Assembly (NCBI GenBank): GCA_910584745.1 | Contig: CAJUDG010000011.1 | Span: 1 to 64,000, forward strand | Direction of reading: 5' to 3' | DNA from: an uncultured Eubacteriales bacterium | GTDB taxonomy: Bacteria > Bacillota > Clostridia > Oscillospirales > Acutalibacteraceae | DNA length: 64,000 nt | Shown: positions 8,081-15,408 of the stretch, piece by piece | Layout: each line of letters begins with the position of its first letter | Position numbering within the stretch: position 1 is the stretch's first letter | Position numbers and translations under genes: made by a program | The notes under the pieces: generated by a model | Databases searched by the model: none | Told to the model about the DNA's origin: nothing | The model's input: only the letters and a program-made list of their open reading frames with translations

Positions 8081-8111
8081 ATTATACTATCTTGAGCTAA
8101 GTCCAGGTCAA
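8081..8111 (-). promoter_or_regulatory. MerR-type promoter with 19-bp spacer
   Basis: Minus strand: TTGACC (8111-8106), 19 bases, TATAAT (8086-8081). A partial dyad, CTTGA...TCAAG, lies within the spacer. A 19-bp spacer is the known hallmark of MerR-controlled promoters. It directs the merR gene itself. Confidence 0.75.
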
Positions 8112-8131
8112 GGGGTATTTTTCACTTTTCC

Positions 8132-8160
8132 TTGTGTTAATTTGCCGTATGTGGTAAAAT
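8132..8160 (+). promoter_or_regulatory. Promoter for the DUF1848 gene
   Basis: TTGTGT (8132-8137), 17-base spacer, TAAAAT (8155-8160) with TGG just before it. The -35 is weak and is compensated by an extended -10. It is divergent from and adjacent to the merR promoter. Confidence 0.6.
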
Positions 8161-8199
8161 ATCTATTATTGCGTTACTGCACGCCAAAAGGAGGCCCCC

Positions 8200-9069
8200 A
8201 TGATAATCAGCGCCAGCCGCCGCACGGATATCCCCGCCCGCTTCTCCCCCTGGCTTTTTAACCGGCTTAAGGAGGGCTATGCCCTGGTCCAAAACCCCAT
8301 GAACCCCCGGCAGATAAGCCGCGTCGACCTGTCCCCGGAGGCCGTGGACGGGCTGGTGCTCTGGACAAAGAACCCTCTGCCCATGCTCTCCGACCTGTGC
8401 CGTCTGGAGCCGTATCCATACTATTTCCAGTTTACCCTCACCCCATACGGCCGGGACGCGGAGCCGGGCCTGCCGGAGAAGCCAAGGCTTTTGGAGGGGT
8501 TCATAAGGCTCTCAGAGGAGATAGGCCGCCACCGGGTCATCTGGCGGTACGACCCCATACTGCTGGCCCCGGGGTATGACTGGGAGTTTCACCTGCGGGC
8601 CTTTGAGGAGATGGCGGAGAAGCTTGCGCCCTATACGGAGAAGTGTATCTTCAGCTTTCTGGACAGCTACCGCTGCATGGCAAAAGCCGCAAGGGAGCTG
8701 GGGGTGCAGTACCCATCACCCGACCGGCAGATAGGCATGGCCCAAGAGCTTGCAGCCATAGCCAAAGGGTACGGCCTAAAGCTCGAGACCTGTTGCGAGC
8801 CCCTGGAGCTTGCGGAGTACGGCATAGGGCGCGCCAGGTGCATAGACGGGGAGCTCATCTCCCGCATATCCGGCTGGCCCGTAAAGGCCGGAAAGGCCCC
8901 CTCCCAGCGCCCGGGCTGCGGCTGTGCCCAAAGCACGGACATCGGCGCGTACAGCACCTGTCAAAACCGCTGCATCTACTGCTACGCGAACCACGGCGAA
9001 AAGGCCATCGCAGCGAATTCCCGGCTCCATGACCCCGAGGGACCAATGCTGATCCCTCCGCGCCAATAA
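8200..9069 (+). CDS. DUF1848 family protein (Fe-S cluster motif)
   Basis: A 289-residue protein of the DUF1848 family. It opens with MIISASRRTDIPARFSPWL and has GLVLWTKNP, both typical. Near the C-terminus a cysteine cluster CGCAQSTDIGAYSTCQNRC IYCYAN contains CxxxCxxC, like a radical-SAM iron-sulfur site but placed at the wrong end. DUF1848 proteins are distant relatives of spore-photoproduct-lyase-like radical SAM proteins; no function is established. AAAGGAGG precedes the ATG. Single gene with its own promoter, divergent from merR. Confidence 0.85.
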   Translation: MIISASRRTDIPARFSPWLFNRLKEGYALVQNPMNPRQISRVDLSPEAVDGLVLWTKNPLPMLSDLCRLEPYPYYFQFTLTPYGRDAEPGLPEKPRLLEGFIRLSEEIGRHRVIWRYDPILLAPGYDWEFHLRAFEEMAEKLAPYTEKCIFSFLDSYRCMAKAARELGVQYPSPDRQIGMAQELAAIAKGYGLKLETCCEPLELAEYGIGRARCIDGELISRISGWPVKAGKAPSQRPGCGCAQSTDIGAYSTCQNRCIYCYANHGEKAIAANSRLHDPEGPMLIPPRQ

Positions 9070-9085
9070 ATCGGGCTTTTCATGC

Positions 9086-9114
9086 TTGACTATCTCATTC
9101 CAATCGTATATAAT
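9086..9114 (+). promoter_or_regulatory. Promoter of the PilZ gene
   Basis: TTGACT (9086-9091), exactly 17 bases, TATAAT (9109-9114), near-perfect sigma-A type, about 18 bases before the PilZ start. The resulting leader is very short. Confidence 0.85.
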
Positions 9115-9131
9115 AATGTGGGTGATTTTCC

Positions 9132-9863
9132 ATGAACTTTTTTAAAAACCTGTTTTCAAATAAGAAGACCGACGATATTCCCCAGTCCGCGCCCCCTTCG
9201 CCGCCCCCGGCGCCTCTGCCGGAGTTTGCCGAGGGCATGTCCCTGGATATCTTCACCGACGACGGAGTCGAGCTGCTAACCGGCCAGATCGCGGAGTATT
9301 CCGAGACCGGCATTACGCTGGAGCGGCTTCCGGGATGGCTCTCCTTCGAGACCTGCCCCGCGGGCTCCACGGTGTTCGTGCGGGGATATAACCGGCGTAT
9401 GCAGAGCTTTAACCTGAGGGGCACCGTGGTGGAGAGCAGCCGCGTGCTTATAAAGGTCACGGATCTGGCGGTGGAGTACATACCCAATATGCGCAAGAGC
9501 TTCCGCCTGCCTATAAACGGCACGGCCTCTGTCTTCAGGGAGGACGACGAGCGCTTCTCCCGGCCCGAAAGCTGCGTCCTGGTGGACATCAGCACAGGCG
9601 GCGCCTGTATAGAGAGCGAGTATGTCCATGCCGAGGAGGAGGTCGTCGTCCTGCGCTTCAAGCTGGAGGACTATCCCACCATGACCTTCAAGGGGCAGAT
9701 AATCCGCGGCGCGGAGCATAAGGACAGCCGCTACCGCTATGGCATACTCTTCGCCCAGCTGACCCGGGATGAGCTTACAAACCTCACCCGCACGCTCTAT
9801 AATATACAGACCGGCAACCGTCAGCTATGGGACCGGACCAAGACAGGCTCCTGGAGTTCATAA
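9132..9863 (+). CDS. PilZ domain protein, c-di-GMP effector
   Basis: A 243-residue soluble protein with an N-terminal YcgR-like domain (about 35-115) and a C-terminal PilZ domain. Both c-di-GMP binding motifs are intact: RKSFR (RxxxR) at about residue 122 and DISTGG (D/NxSxxG) at about 158. So it should bind c-di-GMP and modulate a partner; in YcgR relatives that is the flagellar motor. A proline-rich stretch (QSAPPSPPPAPLPE) near the start is probably a flexible linker. No cyclase, phosphodiesterase or flagellar gene is in the window, so the output is unknown. The ribosome site (GGGTGAT) is weak. Confidence 0.85.
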   Translation: MNFFKNLFSNKKTDDIPQSAPPSPPPAPLPEFAEGMSLDIFTDDGVELLTGQIAEYSETGITLERLPGWLSFETCPAGSTVFVRGYNRRMQSFNLRGTVVESSRVLIKVTDLAVEYIPNMRKSFRLPINGTASVFREDDERFSRPESCVLVDISTGGACIESEYVHAEEEVVVLRFKLEDYPTMTFKGQIIRGAEHKDSRYRYGILFAQLTRDELTNLTRTLYNIQTGNRQLWDRTKTGSWSS

Positions 9864-9873
9864 GAACATAATG

Positions 9874-9904
9874 AAAGAGCCGGACCAAAAAGGTCCGGCT
9901 CTTT
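9874..9904. terminator. Bidirectional terminator, PilZ / sulfatase
   Basis: AAAGAGCCGGACC (9874-9886) pairs with GGTCCGGCTCTTT (9892-9904), with a five-A loop and a T-rich continuation. It lies between converging genes. Confidence 0.9.
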
Positions 9905-9906
9905 TT

Positions 9907-11790
9907 CTATTTGTCCCAGGACCTGAAATAGTCTGTGCGCACGGCCTCCATAGATGCCTCCACCCTCTGTCTGAGCTCCGCCGTGTCCTCCCTTATACTC
10001 TCGTCCTCCCCGCCGGTATAGTAGGTCCCGCCGTCGTACCAGCCGTTGTTGGGGAAGGGTATAAGACCCTCTCCCGGGGCAAACATGCTCTCCCCGGCGT
10101 AGTAGTTTAAGGGCGCGTCCAGGCCGTAGAGGTCGATCACGGTGGGGACCACGTCCAGGGAGCAGACAGTCTTGTCCACCTTTTGGGGCCTGAGCCCCGC
10201 CCCCACAAACACGCATGGGGTATGGTACAGCTCCGGCGTGCCGGCCTTTACGCCCTTAAGCTCGGCTATAAACTCCTTATCGCTCATATACTTTCCGTAA
10301 TGGTCGGCATAGAACATGAGGGCCGTGTCCTTCAAAAGCCCCTCCTCCTCAAGCCTGGCTATGAGCCCGCCGATAAACTCATCGGTCTCCATGGCGTGGG
10401 CCACGGCCCGGGTGTACTCCTCCATATTCTCCGGCGTGCTCTTTACGCCGCTCTTTTCCACAGCCTTGCGGGCGTCCTCCATATGGGGCGCGGCGATATT
10501 GCCCATCTCCTCGGTATAGGGCCCGTGGCCGGAATAGGTTATTATAAAGGTGTAAAAGCTGTCCCCCTCTACCATATCCTCAAAGCCCCGGAGCATCTGG
10601 GAGTCCAGCTGATAGTCGTCCATGCCCATGTCCACATAGGAGTGGTACTTTGAAAAGCCCAGGTTCTCGTGTATGCTGCCCCTGCTGTAAATGCCGGGGC
10701 TTGCCGGATGGAAGGAGTTCACATTATATCCCTCATCCTTAAAGAGGTTCGCAAGGCTTAGGGGGAAGGCGTTGGTGGAGTAGCCGCTGTTTGGCATACC
10801 CACTGCCGGGGGCACAAGGCCCGTCTGGGTGATGATCTCCGTGTTGAACGTGCCCGCCGAGAGGAACAGCGGGGTGTAGAAGTCGGTGAACTCCACGCCC
10901 TCGTCCAGAAGCTTGCAGAAGTTCGGCATATACTCGGGCTTTGCCATCCAGGTGTCTATGCTCTCAAGCATCACCAGCATGAGGTTCTTGCCCTTCAGGC
11001 TCCCGCTGAGTTCATTTGCCGCGGGCAGATCCCTGCCCTCGAAGACGCCTGTCAGCTCCTCTATGCTGCGGCTGTCCGTGCCTATGCCGAAGGAGACGGC
11101 GAAGTTTCGGACTGTATACTGGTACAGGCCCGTAAGCTTCAGGCTGCGGTTGGTGTCGGTAAAGCTCTTGTATACCATGGCCCCCGGGTCATAGGCCGTG
11201 TCCCAGGTCATCACATAGCTCTCCTTGGGCATGAGCCTCTGGTGGACAAGGCCCAGCCCCAGAGCGCAGAGGCCCGCCATAGCCAGGGAACAGCCCCGCC
11301 GTATCCAGAGCTTCTTCCCTGTGACTCTCGGCCTTTGGGCCAGCACCATGGCCGCAGCTATCATCAGCAGGAACAAAAGCACGAAGAAGTACATCTTCTT
11401 CGGCAGCCGGAAGTATGTCCAGCTGAAAAACTTTGCCCCGTCCCCGGCGAAATTCATATCGGCAAAGCTGAAAAAGTGGCCGAAGACGTTGTACATCACA
11501 CCGTGCAGCACCACCAGAAAGGCGAAGAACACCCCCAGCACGCCCATGGCGATGCGCCGCCCGCGCCTTGGCAGCAGGGCCGTAAGACAGGTTATCAGCA
11601 GCGCCCAGCAGCCGGTGAAGGCCATGGGCTTAAGGCTTAAAAGCCTTGTGCCCCCCACTCCCGCGTATACCCACCTGAAAGCGTAGTCCAGAAACACCAG
11701 CGCCATAAAAAACAGCGGCAGGCTCACTATGCCGAACCGGCGGGAAAGCTCCCCCAGAGCGTCCCGCACTGACTTTAAAAGCTTCTTCAA
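9907..11790 (-). CDS. LTA synthase family membrane sulfatase
   Basis: A 627-residue protein with five N-terminal membrane spans (residues about 20-195), then an extracellular sulfatase-fold domain. Motifs: NLMLVMLESIDTWM (metal-binding Glu), SAGTFNTEI (the region of the catalytic Thr in LtaS), YTFIITYSGHGPY and FYADHYGKY (metal-binding Asp-His). LtaS-type enzymes move glycerol-phosphate from phosphatidylglycerol onto a growing lipoteichoic acid. The Thr context differs from S. aureus LtaS, so another phosphoglycerol or phosphoethanolamine transfer is possible. TTG start with GGGAGTGA about 9 bases upstream. It stands alone between two terminators. Confidence 0.88.
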   Translation of the reverse strand: MKKLLKSVRDALGELSRRFGIVSLPLFFMALVFLDYAFRWVYAGVGGTRLLSLKPMAFTGCWALLITCLTALLPRRGRRIAMGVLGVFFAFLVVLHGVMYNVFGHFFSFADMNFAGDGAKFFSWTYFRLPKKMYFFVLLFLLMIAAAMVLAQRPRVTGKKLWIRRGCSLAMAGLCALGLGLVHQRLMPKESYVMTWDTAYDPGAMVYKSFTDTNRSLKLTGLYQYTVRNFAVSFGIGTDSRSIEELTGVFEGRDLPAANELSGSLKGKNLMLVMLESIDTWMAKPEYMPNFCKLLDEGVEFTDFYTPLFLSAGTFNTEIITQTGLVPPAVGMPNSGYSTNAFPLSLANLFKDEGYNVNSFHPASPGIYSRGSIHENLGFSKYHSYVDMGMDDYQLDSQMLRGFEDMVEGDSFYTFIITYSGHGPYTEEMGNIAAPHMEDARKAVEKSGVKSTPENMEEYTRAVAHAMETDEFIGGLIARLEEEGLLKDTALMFYADHYGKYMSDKEFIAELKGVKAGTPELYHTPCVFVGAGLRPQKVDKTVCSLDVVPTVIDLYGLDAPLNYYAGESMFAPGEGLIPFPNNGWYDGGTYYTGGEDESIREDTAELRQRVEASMEAVRTDYFRSWDK

Positions 11791-11817
11791 AAACCGTCAC
11801 TCCCAACAAAAAGGATG

Positions 11818-11842
11818 AAAAAGGCCTCCCCCCTGGGAAGCC
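11818..11842 (-). terminator. Terminator after the HPr-like gene
   Basis: On the minus strand GGCTTCC (11842-11836) pairs with GGAGGCC (11829-11823), followed by TTTTT. It separates the HPr-like gene from the sulfatase gene. Confidence 0.7.
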
Positions 11843-11851
11843 CTTCTTTGC

Positions 11852-12118
11852 TCAGTCGTCCTCCGCGTTTCTCGCCTTGTACAGGTTAAAACGGAACAGC
11901 TTGGATTCGTCCGACTCCTTCTCGCACATCACAAAGGCCTCGGCGATCTTTCCGCCCTCGATAAGGGCCGTAAGGCCCACCAGCTGACAGAGCTTGCTCT
12001 TAAGGTTCAGCCGGTTGCCGTCGCGCGTCATCAGGTAGACGTCGCCCTCGCAGCTGTCAAGCACCTGCAGGAAGGACGGCACGTCGATATCATGTAATTC
12101 TACCATTCTTGGGGACAT
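11852..12118 (-). CDS. HPr-like protein lacking the active-site histidine
   Basis: An 88-residue protein the size of HPr. The central part, GNRLNLKSKLCQLVGL, matches the HPr segment around regulatory Ser46 (NLKS), and the spacing of the hydrophobic core fits. The N-terminal GxHARPA motif with the PEP-dependent His15 is missing, so it cannot carry phosphate for sugar uptake. It may be a regulatory or catabolite-repression paralogue, or an unrelated use of the fold. ATG at 12118 has AAAGGAGG; the longer frame to 12172 has no site. It has its own promoter and terminator, so it is monocistronic. Confidence 0.6.
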   Translation of the reverse strand: MSPRMVELHDIDVPSFLQVLDSCEGDVYLMTRDGNRLNLKSKLCQLVGLTALIEGGKIAEAFVMCEKESDESKLFRFNLYKARNAEDD

Positions 12119-12160
12119 TGGATCTCCTCCTTTCGCCTGGTAATCTGTCTGTACTGGCAT

Positions 12161-12189
12161 ATCATAGCACAACTTTGGGGAAAATGCAA
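12161..12189 (-). promoter_or_regulatory. Promoter of the HPr-like gene
   Basis: Minus strand TTGCAT (12189-12184), 17-base spacer, TATGAT (12166-12161) preceded by TGC, an extended -10. Confidence 0.7.
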
Positions 12190-12216
12190 GCCCCCATGTT
12201 TGAGCGGCTGTCTCCG

Positions 12217-12663
12217 TCAGATCTCGTCGTTATAGTACCGGGTGATAAGCTCCTCCAGGCTTTTCGCTACGGGCCGCCAGTTTTCCCCGCCCAGGTCCTC
12301 ATGCTCCCAGATATACAGACAGTCCTCCTCCGGCGCGCCGTCCGGGCCCACCCGGTAGCAGTAGTAGTCCCCGCACCCGTTCCCGCCAAAGAAGATGAAC
12401 CTGTCTACCTTGTCCTCATACTCCTCCGGGCTGAACTCCCCGGCATAGCACTCCCTGTTGAGCCTGACGTTTTCGATAATATCCTCTGCGGAAAGCAGAA
12501 GCCACCTGTCGCCGTCCATCTCTCTCAGCAGAGCCCGCAGCTCCTCCGGGAAGGGGTAGCCCACCGCCCTCTCCGCATCGTCTATCCTTTCCTCCGAACA
12601 TGGCGGCTGTATCTTTACATACTCGTTTCCCTGTGACAGTTTCGCGACAAGCTCTCTGTACAT
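12217..12663 (-). CDS. SMI1/KNR4 (SUKH) family protein, possible immunity protein
   Basis: A 148-residue SUKH-fold protein. Seen: RIDDAERAVGYPFPEELRALLREMDG, the family's N-terminal helix pair, FIFFGGNGCGDYYCYRV, its core strands, and a closing KSLEELITRYY. In bacteria SUKH proteins are mostly immunity proteins against polymorphic or contact-dependent toxins. It is last in a tight operon after an ADP-ribosylglycohydrolase and an unknown protein (gaps of 1 and 3 bases). AGGAGG before the ATG overlaps the end of the previous gene. No toxin gene is nearby, so an immunity role is inference from family and context. Confidence 0.82.
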   Translation of the reverse strand: MYRELVAKLSQGNEYVKIQPPCSEERIDDAERAVGYPFPEELRALLREMDGDRWLLLSAEDIIENVRLNRECYAGEFSPEEYEDKVDRFIFFGGNGCGDYYCYRVGPDGAPEEDCLYIWEHEDLGGENWRPVAKSLEELITRYYNDEI

Positions 12664-12666
12664 TTC

Positions 12667-13164
12667 CTATTTCCTCCTGAGTATCCCCAAAATCCCCGAC
12701 TTCCCGAACACCTTGACGCTCTTGAGCCACCCCGGCTCTATCCTCTCCAGCACCACCTGCGGGCACTGATATGCCCCCAGCTTCCGCTGGTCCTTCAGGT
12801 CCTCCATCAGCTCGTTATAGCGCCGGACGCTTATCTCCTCGCAGTCCGGGCGCAGGACCTTATAGTTGCCGGGCTTGGAGAACTTGAAGGCGTAGATGAA
12901 GTCGGCCCAGACCCCGTACTCGGTTATGTGCACGAACTCCTCGGGCACGTCCAGGGTCAGGCGCACAGAGCCCGACACCTTGCCGCCGGTGTTCTGCTTT
13001 TTGCCCTTCACCACCGCGAACACCGGACACTCGCAGTGGAGCCCCAGCATATCTATAAGCGCGTCGTACTCACGGCGCAGTGACAGATTGGGCTTTGCCC
13101 TATAGACCTCGCCGTTTTTCAGTGTGCGCAGCACCACCTTGGACTGATAGGTTTGAAGGATCAT
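12667..13164 (-). CDS. Uncharacterised protein in ADP-ribosylglycohydrolase operon
   Basis: 165 residues, not recognised. No membrane span or signal. It is basic, with a beta-rich first half (TYQSKVVLRTLKNGEVYRAK; SGSVRLTLDVPEEFVHITEYG) and ends KSVKVFGKSGILGILRRK. Two cysteines sit in LHCECPVF. It lies between the ADP-ribosylglycohydrolase (stop 1 base upstream) and the SUKH gene (3 bases downstream), so it is translated with them and probably shares their task. It could be a nuclease-like, immunity or adaptor protein, but nothing in the sequence decides this. Confidence 0.7.
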   Translation of the reverse strand: MILQTYQSKVVLRTLKNGEVYRAKPNLSLRREYDALIDMLGLHCECPVFAVVKGKKQNTGGKVSGSVRLTLDVPEEFVHITEYGVWADFIYAFKFSKPGNYKVLRPDCEEISVRRYNELMEDLKDQRKLGAYQCPQVVLERIEPGWLKSVKVFGKSGILGILRRK

Positions 13165-13165
13165 C

Positions 13166-13996
13166 TCAGGTCTCCCCTTTCTCCTCTTTCTCTCTCAAAT
13201 ACTCCTCCGGCGTCTTCACCGCCCACTCATACAGGTACGTGTCAAAGGTCCCCACCCGGTTTGGGCGTATCAGGAACCGCCGCAGAAGCGCGTCCTCGTC
13301 CTGGCCCGTGCCGCCGTAAAAGGCGTCGGCTATGCCCCCGGCTATGCACCCCACCGTGTCCGTGTCGCAGCGCACGCTGTAGACGTTTCGTATGCAGCTC
13401 TCCCAGTCCTCCGACTCCAGAAAGCACCGTATGGCAAGGGGCATGGTGCCCATGGCGGTCACGTCGAATTTTCCGAAGGGCCGGTACAGAAACAGGGGCT
13501 TTCCCACGGTATACTTATACCGCCTGCGCATATAATATGCGATCTCCATCTTGCCGGCCCCGGTCCTGGCCATAAATACCGCCGCCGCCGTGGCCTTTGC
13601 GGCCTTCACCCCCTCGGGGTGGTCGTGGGTGCATATGGAGCTCAGCTCCGCCTGACGCTCCACCTCTTCAAGTGTGTCATAATGCCAGCCTATGTAGCTC
13701 ACCCTCATGGCGGAGCCGTTGCCGTAGCTGTTATAGCCCTTCTCAGAGCGGCTGTGCAGCCAGTTCTTGAACATGGGCCCATAGCCCGCCTGCATATACC
13801 GCCGGCCAAAGCGCTGATAGGCCCTGAAATACGGTACGCCGGTCAGCACCGCGTACTTTGTGGCGACAGTCAGTACGGTGTCGTCGGTGTACTTGCTCAT
13901 GCCGCCAAAGAGCTCCTCGTTCCTCCAGTCGAACTTCTCCGGCCGGGTGAACTCGAAGCGCGACCCGGCGATATCTCCCAATATGGCCCCGTACAT
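13166..13996 (-). CDS. ADP-ribosylglycohydrolase (DraG family)
   Basis: A 276-residue ADP-ribosylglycohydrolase, which removes ADP-ribose from proteins or nucleic acids using two magnesium ions. Family motifs in order: GAILGDIAGSRFEF, YTDDTVLTVA (metal-binding Asp-Asp), GNGSAMRVSYIGW, HDHPEGVKAA, and CDTDTVGCIAGGIADAFYGG (second metal site). All metal ligands appear intact. It is first of a three-gene operon with an unknown protein and a SUKH protein. Could reverse ADP-ribosylation by a toxin or an endogenous transferase. The promoter is at 14023-14051. Confidence 0.92.
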   Translation of the reverse strand: MYGAILGDIAGSRFEFTRPEKFDWRNEELFGGMSKYTDDTVLTVATKYAVLTGVPYFRAYQRFGRRYMQAGYGPMFKNWLHSRSEKGYNSYGNGSAMRVSYIGWHYDTLEEVERQAELSSICTHDHPEGVKAAKATAAAVFMARTGAGKMEIAYYMRRRYKYTVGKPLFLYRPFGKFDVTAMGTMPLAIRCFLESEDWESCIRNVYSVRCDTDTVGCIAGGIADAFYGGTGQDEDALLRRFLIRPNRVGTFDTYLYEWAVKTPEEYLREKEEKGET

Positions 13997-14022
13997 GGCC
14001 CCACCCCCGCTCTTTTGCGTAC

Positions 14023-14051
14023 ATTATATCATGAAAGGCGGGGATTTTCTA
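14023..14051 (-). promoter_or_regulatory. Promoter of the ADP-ribosylglycohydrolase operon
   Basis: Minus strand TAGAAA (14051-14046), 17-base spacer, TATAAT (14028-14023) preceded by TGA, an extended -10 with perfect TATAAT. Confidence 0.7.
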
Positions 14052-14070
14052 TCTGTAATATTGCACAAAG

Positions 14071-14098
14071 AAAAGAACGCCGCCCGCCCCGGGCAGCG
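14071..14098 (-). terminator. Terminator after rlmH
   Basis: Minus strand CGCTGCCC (14098-14091) pairs with GGGCGGCG (14085-14078), then TTCTTTTC. Ends the murA-rlmH operon just ahead of the promoter for the ADP-ribosylglycohydrolase operon. Confidence 0.7.
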
Positions 14099-14100
14099 CT

Positions 14101-14571
14101 TCACTTATGATAGGGCGCCCCCCTCAAGATCTGGAGCCCCCTGTATATCTGCTCGCAGAGCATCACCCGGGCAAGCTGGTGGGGAAATGTCATCGGGGAC
14201 ATGGAGAGCCCCCTCCCCAGCCCCTTCACCGATTCCGACAGCCCGTAGGAGCTGCCTATCACAAAGCTCACCGCCCCCGGGCTCTGCATGGCCCCGGAGA
14301 GCATACGGCTGAGCCCCTCAGAGTCCAGCTGCCGCCCCTCTATGCACATTGGGACTATAAGCCCCGAGAGCCTTGGCAGCATGGCCTCCGCCTCCTTTTC
14401 CAGGGCCGCGGATATCTCCCCCGCCGTGGGTGATCCCGGCAGCCTCGCCTCTAGCAGCTCCACTATCTCGAACCGGCACAGGGCACAAAGGCGCTTCTCA
14501 TACTCCCTGACCGCCGCCCGCCAGAACTCCTCCTTCAGCTTCCCCACACAGACTATCCTTACTCCCAGCAT
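14101..14571 (-). CDS. rlmH: 23S rRNA pseudouridine-1915 N3-methyltransferase
   Basis: A 156-residue SPOUT-class enzyme that methylates pseudouridine 1915 in helix 69 of 23S rRNA on assembled ribosomes. Typical start VRIVCVGKLKEEFWRAAVREY and typical end: FVIGSSYGLSESV (cofactor knot), then MTFPHQLARVMLCEQIYRGLQI and a terminal GAPYHK, matching the family's HxPYHK end. The ATG follows AGGAGGGG, which overlaps the stop of the MBL gene. Last gene of the murA operon; the next-door walJ-type MBL gene is a common neighbour of rlmH in Firmicutes. Confidence 0.95.
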   Translation of the reverse strand: MLGVRIVCVGKLKEEFWRAAVREYEKRLCALCRFEIVELLEARLPGSPTAGEISAALEKEAEAMLPRLSGLIVPMCIEGRQLDSEGLSRMLSGAMQSPGAVSFVIGSSYGLSESVKGLGRGLSMSPMTFPHQLARVMLCEQIYRGLQILRGAPYHK

Positions 14572-14580
14572 TGGCCCCTC

Positions 14581-15363
14581 CTAAAAAATCACCGTGCCGC
14601 TCCCGGTGTTCTCGGGCATTGCCACCTGTAAAATGAAGTCCACGTCCTGGACAAACCCCGCCTGCACCAGGGCGGACAGGGACGTCTCAAGGGCCAGCCC
14701 CGGAGTGTTGTTGGTGTCGCTGAGATGGGCCAGCATGAACCGGCGCACCCCGCTTTTAAGAAGCTCCGGCAGAAACCCCGCGCAGGCGGCGTTTGAAAGG
14801 TGCCCCCGGTCCGAGAGTATGCGCCGCTTCAGATGATAGGGGTAGGGGCCGTTTCGCAGCATCTCGATATCATGGTTCGACTCCAGCACCACCATGTCGC
14901 AGCCCAGAAGGTTCTCCTTCACCTCGTCCGAAAGATAGCCCAGGTCCGTGGCAAAGCAGAAGTCCCGCCCATCCCCGGTATGTATGCGGTAGCCCGTGGG
15001 CTGCAGGCAGTCGTGGGAGGTGGGAAACGGCAGGACCTCCATCCCGGCGATCTCAGCCCCCGCGCCTATGTCTATAAGCTCCACACCCTCCAGAAGATCC
15101 CCCAGGGCCCGGATGGTCCCCGCCGAGCCGTATACCGGCAGGCCGTACCTCTTTGCGAACACTCTTAGACCGCTTATATGGTCGCTGTGCTCGTGGGTGA
15201 CAAGTATCCCCCCCACCGCCAGGGGGTCTATGCCGCAGAGCTTCATGCGCCCCTCAAGCCGGCGGGCGCTTACCCCCGCGTCGATGAGCACCCCGGCGCT
15301 GCGTGACCCAAGATACGAGCTGTTCCCGGAGCTTCCCGAGAACAGCGGGCAGAATCTGGCCAT
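14581..15363 (-). CDS. MBL-fold hydrolase, WalJ/YycJ type
   Basis: A 260-residue metallo-beta-lactamase-fold protein. The metal motif HEHSDHISG is at about residue 55, followed by SHDCLQPTGY, ATDLGYL (bridging Asp) and AHLSDTNNTP (last His). The start SLFSGSSGNSSYLG-like (MARFCPLFSGSSGNSSYLG) is characteristic of the WalJ/YycJ group, putative 5'-to-3' DNA exonucleases tied to cell-wall stress regulation in Firmicutes. ATG at 15363 has AGGAGGG; the 5-residue longer frame is not used. It lies between the toroid protein gene and rlmH in one operon. Confidence 0.88.
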   Translation of the reverse strand: MARFCPLFSGSSGNSSYLGSRSAGVLIDAGVSARRLEGRMKLCGIDPLAVGGILVTHEHSDHISGLRVFAKRYGLPVYGSAGTIRALGDLLEGVELIDIGAGAEIAGMEVLPFPTSHDCLQPTGYRIHTGDGRDFCFATDLGYLSDEVKENLLGCDMVVLESNHDIEMLRNGPYPYHLKRRILSDRGHLSNAACAGFLPELLKSGVRRFMLAHLSDTNNTPGLALETSLSALVQAGFVQDVDFILQVAMPENTGSGTVIF

Positions 15364-15408
15364 AAAAGCCCTCCTCACAAAATGACCCCGCCGCCAGGGC
15401 AGGGTATA

